Part shown: positions 45,755 to 54,820 of the stretch, one piece after another | Layout of the letters: every line of letters begins with the position of its first letter | Position numbering within the stretch: the first letter of the stretch is position 1 | Assembly: GCF_000143415.4 (NCBI RefSeq) | Contig: NW_003314351.1 | Location: 537,942-601,941, forward strand | DNA length: 64,000 bases | DNA from: Selaginella moellendorffii | Taxonomy: Eukaryota > Streptophyta > Lycopodiopsida > Selaginellales > Selaginellaceae | Direction of reading: 5' to 3' | Program-made: the position numbers and the translations under genes | Notes under the pieces: generated by a model | Databases searched by the model: none | What the model was told of the DNA's origin: nothing | The model's input: only the letters and a program-made list of their open reading frames with translations

Positions 45755-46110
45755 AAGCTGACCATGCTCCACTTGATGCTGCCCATACCACTGAGTCAAT
45801 CTTGTCCACATATCCAACTGACGGTGACCAGGCGCCATTGGACCCGCATGAGGCCGCCCCAGCCGCCGAGCCGGTCGTATCCTCATTTCCAACGGACTCA
45901 ACGTGTGCCCAATCGTCTGACTACACGCCGTTGGAACCTCCCTACACCGCCCCTGCTGTCTGTTCGGTCATGTCCACTTTGCCAATGGAGGCACCAGCTG
46001 AAATGGCGTGTGATCACACGCCATCGGAACCACCCCATGCCACTGTTGAGCCAGTTGTACCAGAGTCTACAGCTGAAATGGCATGTGCCCACACGCCATC
46101 GGATGCGATT
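45755..46110 (+). repeat. Protein-level tandem repeats of 25-31 residues
   Basis: Within the plus-strand gene, units begin with (T/A)P(L/S)(D/E)PP-like motifs: HAPLDAAHT, QAPLDPHEAAP, YTPLEPPYTAP, HTPSEPPHATV, HTPSDAID. Each ends in a P-(T/M)-rich segment. The last two junctions are encoded by 22-bp palindromes (46003 and 46078). Confidence 0.65.
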
Positions 46111-46257
46111 GACCCCACATTGCAGAGGAGAGTATTTCCGCCCTTCACGTTTCCTCGACCAAAACCCTTTCAACGACCATCGGGAGCACCATTCGCTAAT
46201 ATTGTAGATGGTAAAATTTACTTGTACCATTTTTTATGCTGACGCATTTCATTTCAG

Positions 46258-46880
46258 AGTCACGGCGAAGGTACTGTATCGTTTTTGATCTGAACGGTGT
46301 CCTTTTCTCCCATGAGCGTGGCTCGTCCTCGAATGTCACTGCACCCTCCAAAGCCTGCGGTTGCAAGTTGGTCAAAAGAGACAGATTCACATTAATCACA
46401 CGGGAGAAACTGCGGGATCTAATAATGACCATGCGACACTTAAAACAGAGGGCCGGGTTCAATTTGCAATAGAAAGTTTGGACATCCATGATGCGCCACA
46501 ATGCATTAACGTTGCTACAGATGATGCACGATCAGACGCAAGTAATATTACCATTTGACTTTCTCCTAACGCAGGAGGATTGCTTGACTATGGTCCATGT
46601 GAGGGGTAGCAAGCCCATCTTCGTCAAGCCAGAGGCTGTAGTGATGAACCGGACTGCTAGGTCAAGTGAAATCCTCATCATCGATGACTCGCCGATTAAA
46701 ATTGCAGCGAACACGCACACATATGCAGTGCACCCCATCTCTTGCAGAATGGAAACTAGGGAGAAGAAACCGTATGTTCTGGGGGACCTTGCAAAACGGC
46801 TTGGAGCGATGGTGATAGAGAACCGGCCAGTCCAGAAGGTGGCTGCAGAAATCAACCAAATGGCAGATGGAACGGTATAT
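46258..46880 (+). pseudogene. FCP1/NIF-like HAD phosphatase domain of the spliced gene
   Basis: Motif I is FDLNGVL with the nucleophile Asp (46287-46289), as in plant NIF-type proteins that have DLNG rather than DLDET. KVWTSMMRHN follows and corresponds to the VWSS/VWTS motif II. Then come an acidic QEDC segment, KPIFVKPEAV (lysine motif) and IIDDSPIKIAANT (motif IV). All core motifs are present. A TAG stop (46470-46472) lies two codons before VWTSM, so this copy cannot make the domain whole. In the host, such enzymes dephosphorylate Ser/Thr of proteins such as the RNA polymerase II tail; the role in the element is unknown. Confidence 0.78.
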
Positions 46881-47520
46881 TAGAAGCCATTTGATCGGAC
46901 AGACACCAGTCATCATTTATGGCATGTATATTGTCTAGCCAAGCACTATCCGCATCTCCATAATCTGCTCAACCGGATGGGTTCTTCGACCACTGAACAT
47001 GAGCGTGGACGTATTAGAGAAGAGATGGCATTACTATTGGGTTTAAATCCTGATAGTGTGGAGAGTGATGAAATTCCAAGATTATTGTATAGGCGTTGGA
47101 GGCAAAAAATAACAGTCTGAGATGGCATGTATTTATTTAAAAATGTAACTTATTATGGCATGGGGTTCCATGCCATTGTATTAATATTAAAAGACAATTC
47201 TTTGAGAGGATTTGCATTATACTAGAAGTGTTACAGCATGTTATTGGAAGTCTACGAAGTTGTTTTATTAATAAGGGGAAAGTAAAGATTGAATGGGGAC
47301 TTGGGCTCCACCTAGACTCGGAGCAACTGAGCCAATATTAAAAGGATGGAAAGAAATTGGATGACGATGACAAGGAGAAGAGAGAGGTGAAGCAGTGGCA
47401 GGGGGAGGAGAAGTGATTGAGTAGACATTTCCTTGTTTAAAATAAAATGGCATGTGCCTCAATGCAGTTGAATTTTGTTATATTTATATACTATATAAAG
47501 GTTTGGAAACCTTATTTTAC

Positions 47521-47562
47521 AAGTGGGATAATGACAATTCCCACTTTAACGAAATAGAGCTT
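47521..47562. repeat. Right terminal inverted repeat of copy B with adjoining hairpin
   Basis: The TIR is 47539-47562. Just inside it, AAGTGGGA (47521-47528) pairs with TCCCACTT at the TIR inner edge (47539-47546), giving a small stem-loop. The left end has no equally good hairpin. Confidence 0.8.
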
Positions 47563-47566
47563 CTCT

Positions 47567-48128
47567 CCAAACCACACATCTTTAACATCTTTAACTATGT
47601 AAGTGTTGCTACATGCTCTCACTATGAAGGCCATCAATGAAGTAGGACTTGTTTTGATTTGGATCCTTTATTGGAACATGACTAATCAAGCGAGTAAGCT
47701 TCTCAATATAGTCCCCAAGCGTCATTTTCCCTTGCTGGAAATGTCGAAGTTTTGTATGAGCATTCTCCATGTCGTAATGAGAAACATAAATGGAAAGCAG
47801 CCTCGAACTCATCCATGGTAGACACTGGCTGTTTCTTATCTGCAACACAAGACTCCTCAAGCCAATACCACCATCGAAGACCTACATCACACAAAACCAT
47901 TAGAATAGCCACTAAAGCCTCTTCATCTAGAGTTCCCCTAGCAGCCAAGAACTTCTTCACATTGGCTAGCCAAGTGAGACACTCGTCCACACCATCATCA
48001 CCGGAAAAGGTTGGAATCTTAAGTTGATCTACCAAAGAAAGCTTACTTGGAGCACTACCACGTTCAGCCTTGAGTGCCTCAACACGCCCACGCATGGTAT
48101 CCATCATGCCATACATCTCATCTTGCAT
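47567..48128 (-). pseudogene. Gypsy gag, decayed
   Basis: The minus strand at 47703-48128 reads KIPTFSGDDGVDECLTWLANVKKFL and an FRLRWWYWLEE-like part, the capsid-like core of plant Ty3/gypsy gag. A frame change near 47710-47860 moves the continuation (QGKMTLGDYIEKLTRLISHV, then FIDGL) to another frame. The zinc knuckle is not found; the sequence meets the end of copy B. Confidence 0.8.
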
Positions 48129-48274
48129 CTCTTGCTGATTTCAATTAAGGGCTTGCAGCTCATGAACCACATCTTGAATGGTCCAAATCTCTGTAGCTTC
48201 GTCAACACCATTGTCGGCACCACCATCGACAATAGGATTCCAGCGTTCAGCTTGGTCGGCCATCACAACCAACT

Positions 48275-48292
48275 TCTTTGATACTAATGTTA
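48275..48292 (-). other. Primer-binding site of gypsy element
   Basis: Adjacent to the 5' LTR, the minus strand reads ATTAGTATCAAAG, a decayed form of the usual ATTGGTATCAGAG PBS for initiator tRNA-Met. Confidence 0.65.
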
Positions 48293-48520
48293 TGTTCTAG
48301 CGCAAAAAGACAGAGATCTAGCTGCCCTAGACTATGCTACGCCACCTCTTGAGGTTCCTCACCACCCAACCACCCCTGAACTACCTCAAAAGCTCCACTA
48401 TGCTGCTGCTCAACTGTGAGCCCTAGGGTAGGTTAAGTCCCTTACCCTAACATGCCTTAATATACCCTTGAGCCTCCCTTTGACCAACGTTGACCACATG
48501 GTCAAAGCTGGCACCTAACA
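48293..48520 (-). repeat. 5' LTR of gypsy element
   Basis: Plus-strand ends TGTTCTAGCGC...CCTAACA, paired with 28079-28306 at equal length. Confidence 0.85.
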
Positions 48521-50554
48521 ATTTTGGTACAAGTTCTTGGGACAAAACAAATCCCACCCCAAACAAATGTGGCCACTCTCTTTGGCCTTTCTACATATTT
48601 CTTCCCATTTAGTTTTCTTACCTTTAACCTTGATGACATAAAGCACGCTTCACAGGGCTTTTTAATCACTTAGAAGCTTATAGCAATAATGATGAAATCC
48701 CTTTGAATTTGAACTTTGAATTAAAAAGAAAATTAAAAACCATATACCATGTTGTGGCTTCACACCTGCACACCTCCTTTTCATCTTCTTAACAGGTAGA
48801 GTGCCTTGATGCTATTCATTGAAATATAATGCTTTCAGCAGTTCTGTATTGTGTTTGCACAGTAATAACAATGTCAAAGAACATAAAAGGGAAAATTGCC
48901 TTAATTTCTTTGTGGAGACCACTAATTACTTCATTCACTATACACTGCTACTCTTCTAGGGTCAAAACACTAGAGTTTCATCCAGATCCTTATTCCTCAC
49001 GCCAAGAGAAAATTGAGCTTTTTTCTTCACTGCTAGCTAAGCCTTGAGTGCTGCTTGAGCATCAGCATCTTTAAAACTCACCATGGACATGAGTACACCA
49101 GGATGAGAGCAGCACATGGGACCTTGGATTGTAATAGCTGTTGTTGCAGCCTCTCATGATATGCCACCAGTCCTCCAATCAAGCTGACAAGATCAAACTC
49201 TTGCCATGTTCTCTTGCTTAGTGGAGCTTACCAAGAGCAAGCAAGTGAAGATCATCGAGTCTGTCTGTGATGATTCTCTCATTTGAGAGTGTTGGCTATT
49301 TAATCTATCTGGCCATCTGCAAGCAGTGAAAACTTACCTCAAGATGAGGATACTCGAGAGGAAGACATGGCTGAGAAGGTGACTGCCAATGGGAGAAGAT
49401 TTATCAAGGTTGTGGAGGCTGCCAGCTCCTTCTTGACAAGTGTACATCATTTGTATTCACTTATCACATTCTGCAGTCACAGGATCTGTGATCTTCCCCT
49501 TACTCACAAGACATTACCAATATGACAGACCTGTCTCTCCAAGACTAGGCCATCCATTCCAATCCTATAACCACTCCTTACCATCCTTAGAGCAGTGTTA
49601 CCTGTGGGGGGCCCTGGGAAAATTCCTGGTCCTCCCATGTTATATGTGGCTCTTTTAGGCAATTAGGGCCCAGAATCTGTTTGTTTGACCTAGGAGCGCC
49701 CCAGGCCCCGATTCTGGGCCCAGGATCCTTCAGATCAGCCTGGGAGGAGCCCTGGCCAATCCTAAAATAAAATTTTAGGTTTGGCAGGAAATGAGGTGGT
49801 GCTACAGCCAACATGCCCAAGAAAATTCATGGGAGATGGAATCACTGCACCAGCCCTCAAGAGGACAATCAGGTAGATCACCAGTCCAGATCACAAAGCA
49901 CCCACCGCAACATCAAAGGTATAATTACAAGCTACAAACCAAGTAAAAGCTAGAAAATTTTGTGTTTGTATTCATGATGGATTTCTAAGAAAAGTTTGCA
50001 TATATAGCCTTAGTTTCAGTTCAAAATTCTCATTTGTTTGCAAGTTAGAGTCTTGGGGATGCTATGGTGAGCTAAAATCTTCATTTCATTCAAGCTAAAA
50101 AAATTTTTTTTAGGAAACTCAAATGGACTTGGAACTCATGCAAACTCCAGAGGTAAGTGTTTAAGAAATTAGATTGTGCTTCTAGAAACATATCTAGTGT
50201 AGTCTATGCAGAAATCACTTGCTTAACAAAGTGTTCCACCACCAGGACTTCTCTAAGTCCACAAGATTTATCTAATGTGAGTTTTTCAAGTTTATGTTTT
50301 ACTGTTTGCAATCCAATTGGCTTTGGTTCTTTCCTCATCCATAGTTACATTTCAACAGCAAGGAATATATAGGCTGCCTCAACACCTCTACTTTCAAGCT
50401 CTCAAATCTAGGCTGGTACATATTAAGTGACAAATGCATCACTCGGAATTTGGATCACAAGGAGCTCTATAATAAAATAGATCAACACATTCTAAAGAGT
50501 AGAATTGCAAATCCAAGATTTGCTGCTTCCAATGAGCACAATACAAACAATGAG
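48521..50554. other. Region without recognised gene; contains foldback sequences
   Basis: Right flank of the gypsy element. Open frames are short and match nothing known. The GC-rich part 49600-49780 has nested inverted repeats (separate entry). The rest is AT-rich and featureless. Confidence 0.45.
49628..49779. repeat. Nested inverted repeats (foldback)
   Basis: GGGCCCAGAATC (49666-49677) pairs with GATTCTGGGCCC (49710-49721). Outside it, GTCCTCCCA near 49629 pairs roughly with TGGGAGGAGC (49741). A perfect small hairpin CCTAAAAT/ATTTTAGG is at 49761-49779. It may be a small foldback element relic. Confidence 0.5.
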
Positions 50555-53500
50555 CACCAATACCACAGTTTTGTCTCCCAAGGACTAGGCCATTTGTCTT
50601 TGAGTGGTCATCCCATAACCACACCTTAGCATCCTTGGGATGCTCGAAGACATGGGGAACACCCTTCCTTAATATATCTTCTTCAGTACCCACCAAATCC
50701 CTCTCCATCCATGGTAATGCTTGCTAACATCGCCACTGGGTCAGAACCTGAAGGCCCAACCACTAAGTCCTATCGACCTCAAGGGACTTCCTCACTATGT
50801 GACCATATCTTTAGTCATTACACAAGAGGACTACTCCTCTTCATTTTCATAGTTCAGGACTTTGGGATGACATCTCGAAACACTACAGCCCAACGTGAGC
50901 CTCACGGGTACTCCTCCCACTTTGCACCTCTAGGTGGTCTACCCAGTTTGCTAGAGTGAGGCTCCAATGAGCCATACTAGGTATCCAAGTAAGTAGTGCT
51001 TCCTTAGTGGTTATATTATCACCCACTACATGGGTGTAGCATTCCTGGGTGACATTGTTCCAATCCTGAACTCCATCTTGGATCCATCTCAAACTCCTTT
51101 TCGGACTCCATCTTAAATTAATCTCAGACTCCATCTTGGACTCCTTCTTGGACTTAGTCCTAACACTTCCACGTGTTATAACACTTGCCATATGTTAGTC
51201 CTTCTTGTGTGCCTTTCTAAAGACTCATTCATCAATCACTTTGTACTCGATCCTTCAACACTTTGTTTGGAGTTTCACTCCTACTCACAACTTTCTGAGT
51301 TGGAACTTTTGGTCCAAACATGTTACCCTTATTAGACATGTTTTGACCACTATCATATGGCACACTTTCAACTCCATTTTGGGGCTTAGAAATTTGTGTC
51401 TCACAACTATACCACCCATAGACAAAGTTTGATGTCCTCATCGAATGATAAACTATTTTATAAAGAAACCCTATTATGAATTACCATTTTCATCCTTATC
51501 ACCAAGCCAATATTTGTCACTAGTTCAACACCAAAGGTTTATCATGCCTTACCCATCCTCTAAAGAGTATAGTCTTTCTAATTTAAAGTCTCATTATATC
51601 ACATGTGGTGGTTCTCTCCCTTTGTTTATTTAATCATCGCTAAACCCATTAAAGACACCTTCTCTATCTCAATCTTACTACCCTTTTTGGAGTAGTCTTA
51701 GCCTCTACCAACATAACTATTGCACTTTAAAACTTTAATATTGACATCTCGAGTCAATTTTGACACCTTGCATTGCACAGGTTGTGCAAACTCTATGTTC
51801 CTATGGTAGAAAGTTCTTTACTTGAGGGCACCATCATCCTCTTTATTATTTTATGCCACTATGAGCACTAAGTTACACTTATCCATAATTCTTGCTAAAA
51901 CTGTTTATGGCCTTATTACTTTGCTATTCCATTTCTTGAAGCTTTCACTTTTGCTAAATTGAAGTATTTGGAAATCCCATTCTTGAAAATATATTTTCTT
52001 TTCTACAATCCATTAACATCCCTCATATAGTGGTTTCTTGCCTAACTTGTCATTTGGATTCCTTCCAACAATTTGCAAAGTCTATTCTTAGCCATAAACT
52101 TTTTTCTTTTATCCTTTGATATTTGCATTAAGTAGCATAAGATCACTATCCTTAAGGTATCATTTTGGTTCCATATCAAAGGCTCTACTTTGCCAAATCC
52201 AAGGGTGTTCACCTGTAATAAATCTTTTAGGCATTTTCTGCTGTGGGCTTTAACCATGGCCAAACCTTGCAATCCTCTCATGGGTACCTTCATGAGAGGA
52301 TTAAACCTTCCTTAAAGACTATTTTCTTAAAGTCACAATACCATTATATTGTTATAACTCATTTCCCCTATGTGTCCTTTTCATTTGATGACCTTGACTA
52401 AGATTCGCCATTACCAATAGTTTAAATCAACACTTTAAACTAGGAATCTTATTCCTTGACCTAGCAAGGAGCTTCTCTTTGTTTAGCCATAGGATCACTT
52501 AGTGATCTCACCTTGACATCTTAATAGGTCTACCAATAGATACTATGCCTACCAGATCTTTAGGTTGTTGACCATGACTACAAGAGCATTTTTCATACTT
52601 GGTGGTGCGTCCAAGGTAACCCTTTTGGCCAAGGGTCTATAGCAACCAAGATTGGGTGTCCCTATCTCATTCACCACGTCCTCAATGCCCCTAACACCAG
52701 AGTGTTTAAGTTAGATATGCCAAACTTTCACACTAAGCACTCTAACCATGCATCACAACTCTATAACATCCCTTGCTTGGTGTGTGGATCTAAGCTAGAC
52801 TTTTTATTGAGAGTCCATGACCACAGAAAAATGAATGTCCTCATATTCTAAACCATCACCACGCTCTAGTGAGTTGGGATCAAACCCAAGCACTATAGGG
52901 TTTGGACTCAAACCCACCCTTTGTGTGGAACTATAGATAGCATCACTTAGGATGCCTAGTGTGATTCCTCATGCTAGTGTACCAACTTATATCCAAAGCA
53001 TGCTACAGATCACAATTTAGGAATCTAGTTCTTCCAAACTTCCAAATCCTCTCACTTAACAAACTAGTTGACCAACTTGTGATCACATAGACTTCTGCAT
53101 ACTTGGCCCTATGGCCACCCCTCTTGAAGGCAACACCTTCAACTAGGGTCTTTGTTCCTCCAACTTGCTAATCTCACTTAGCAAGTCATCTAACCAATGT
53201 AATATGGTTCTATGCATAAGCTTGAAAATCCTCAAATATCAACTTTTGTTCAAATCCATTTCTTTGAACATAAGGGAACTACTTGTAAGTGACTAATTTT
53301 TCCATTCTACTTTAGTCACTTAACCACACCTCCGACCACTTGGAGGAGTCTAAACCCTAAAATGGCTCCACTGGGGTCCAACCCCACACTCTCCCTATTA
53401 TAATTTTGGAACCCTCTCCATCTCGGGTCTATCTCAGACTCTATCTCGGGTCCATCTCGGACTCCATCTCGGGTCCATCTCAGACTCCTTCTAAGACACT

Positions 53501-54600
53501 TCCACATGTCATATATTGGTCCTCTTATATCCCTTTTCTAAAGACTAACTTATTGTTCGTTTCGTGCTTATTCCTCGAGCACTTTGCTAGGAGTTCCACT
53601 CCCGCTCTCAACTTTTCAAGTCAAAGCTTTTAGTCCAAACGTGTTACACTCGTTTGGCTTTCACTTTGGCCACTACCATGTGACACCTTTTTGGCTCCAC
53701 TTTGGGGCTTAGGGATTTATGTCTCACACTACTTCCCCTAACCCGTCTTAAGGCAAGATTTAAGAACATGCTTCTGCTGTGCTACTCTAATTTTGCACAT
53801 TTTTATGAACCACTTGCACTTGTCTTTCTAGGTACCAACTTATCTAAAATTATTTTTGATAACATTGAGCAGACCCTATCCCTTAGCTTGTCAAAGCCTC
53901 TTTTTTCACAAGTTTATTATTTGTCCTCTATTCTAACATGGATAATTTCACACTTTAGACCCTCCATGGTACTACGATTATAAGTAGCAACACCTTTAAG
54001 TGCCCATTTGATTTTCCACTCTTAACTTGCATAACCACTTTAGTTATGAGTTTTAATTCTTATGGTTCGGTTCTATCCTTTTATTACTTGATATTGGGTC
54101 TATACTTTCCCTTTGGTTATTCTTTTCTATGCTAATAGAGTAGCTTTGCATTTCTACCATACCTTAGCAAGTATTTTTAGGAATGAATTTACTCAATAAC
54201 CTAGGGAGTGGTTCCTCAATTTGGAAATATTTACCTTATAATCCCACACACCAAGATTAACATTTGCTACTCATGAGCCTTTATATACTCGTTTTTAGTC
54301 GTGCCAAAATCTTTTTGGCTTTATCCACTCTGGATAGTCAGACTTACCCTATCTTTAGCCTTCTATCCATTATTCTCTAGAAATTTAGTCTTATAATGTT
54401 CATACACAACTCTTTGCTACTAAACTTGAATACAACTTCTTGTATTTACATCCTTTTCACAAACCATCTTTGCAAGTGTTACTCTGACATTTGATTATCC
54501 TTTATTTCACATGGGCTACTTTTGCCCATTAGAACTATCCTTCCATATGATAAAAATATCAACTCATCCTTTAAGCACACCTCTATAAGCGATTAATTTT
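50555..54600 (-). mobile_element. R1 element, inverted, partial, with nested solo LTR
   Basis: 50555-51405 is the 3' LTR (outer part missing) ending TGTCTCACA. The conserved PPT region follows (ACTATACCACCCATAG), then interior homologous in reverse to 9756-6210 of the intact element, interrupted by a solo LTR at 53284-53728. The interior stops near 54580 and is followed only by the last about 18 bases of an LTR (TAAGCGATTAATTTTT) before LINE sequence begins. Strongly diverged and without coding capacity. Confidence 0.75.
53284..53728 (-). repeat. Shortened R1 solo LTR with perfect target duplication
   Basis: 445 bp starting TGTAAGTGACTAATTTTTCC and ending TGTCTCACA, flanked by CTACT (53279-53283) and CTACT (53729-53733). 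Most of the tandem array and mid-LTR are deleted. It is inserted in the interior of an older R1 element. Confidence 0.85.
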
Positions 54601-54820
54601 TGTGGAGAGTATTGAAGCATTTTTCATGTTTGAGCAAGCATTGGGGGAGGCACCCCTCCTTCCCCAAACAAATGGTGAACCCAGCATGATGCGCAATACT
54701 TTTGGAAGTGTAATTTCTCTCTTTTTCTTTTGGACACAGACTTTAGGAAGGAATTTCTTGTTTGTCTGGTGGTGGTTTTGTTTGATCTTGGGCAGCCCTA
54801 GTTGATCCTTACCAATTTGT

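Larger units (their letters stand above)
42538..47120 (+). pseudogene. Spliced gene: ParB/DGQHR-like + acidic + repeat + FCP1-like phosphatase protein, three TAG stops
   Basis: Exons, all joined in phase 1 where checked: 42538(or earlier)-43680, 43735-45346, 45404-45418, 45468-45575, 45623-46210, 46258-47120. Introns are 47-57 bp with GT-AG ends. Landmarks: a basic Lys-rich stretch (about 42940-43110), a ParB/DGQHR-like region with VSGQHSSLAMQQ (about 43395-43430), an acidic run (45140-45290), Pro/Thr-rich tandem repeats (45755-46110), then a HAD phosphatase of the plant NIF/FCP1 kind: YCIVFDLNGVL, KVWTSM, DDSPIKIAANTHTYAVHP. In-frame TAG stops at 44404-44406, 46470-46472 and 46881-46883 interrupt an otherwise continuous frame. 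No frameshift was found. The true start is upstream or at an unrecognised exon. The phosphatase call is firm; the ParB-like call is tentative. Confidence 0.72.
36174..47468. repeat. About 20 copies of a 22-bp palindrome in copy B
   Basis: Half-site ATGGCRTGNGG followed by its complement CCNCAYGCCAT. 22-bp copies start at 36174, 36489, 36578, 37178, 37338, 37484, 38826, 38883, 40729, 40799, 40897, 41492, 42288, 42365, 42425, 43702, 46003, 46078, 47155 and 47447; lone half-sites are near 46919 and 47122. The copy at 46003 is a perfect palindrome. Several vary in the inner six bases while the outer ATGGC/GCCAT parts are kept. They occur between genes, in an intron (43702) and in exons (38826, 38883, 46003, 46078). 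Confidence 0.88.
35948..47562. mobile_element. Complete 11.6-kb TIR DNA transposon, copy B
   Basis: Exact 24-base terminal inverted repeats bound 11,615 bp of DNA placed inside the gypsy element. It has two divergent gene units: a minus-strand DUF7869-type putative transposase (37578-40646) and a plus-strand spliced gene (about 42538-47120) for a protein with ParB/DGQHR-like and FCP1-like phosphatase domains. There is also a small minus-strand frame (36607-36864). About 20 copies of a 22-bp palindrome are spread over it. All the main frames carry isolated stop codons, so this copy is not autonomous. I do not recognise it as a named superfamily. Confidence 0.85.
28079..48520 (-). mobile_element. 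Ty3/gypsy retrotransposon carrying two nested insertions
   Basis: Matching 228-bp LTRs lie at 28079-28306 and 48293-48520. Between them, read on the minus strand, are gag (48128-47567), a segment before RT, RT, RNase H and integrase (35943-33400), and a short distal part (28654-28307). An R1 element (28655-33388) splits the distal part, and transposon copy B (35948-47562) lies between gag and RT. The gag zinc knuckle and protease were not found, so a deletion also occurred there. Outer flanks (TATTA, ATTTT) do not form a target duplication. Confidence 0.85.

Noticed and set aside
44550-46230. Minus-strand frames opposite the ParB-like/FCP1 gene (for example Val/Ile-rich 45025-45333)
   Set aside because: Antisense of the acidic run and repeats; the plus strand has motifs and phase-consistent introns.
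38180-46883. Alternative genetic code or programmed readthrough explaining the in-frame stops
   Set aside because: All three stop types occur internally, copy A shows CAG at one of them, and unrelated elements in the window show the same kind of decay.
36136-47468. CRISPR-like array because of regularly recurring palindromes
   Set aside because: Spacing is irregular (tens to thousands of bases), sites lie in genes and introns, and the host is a eukaryote.
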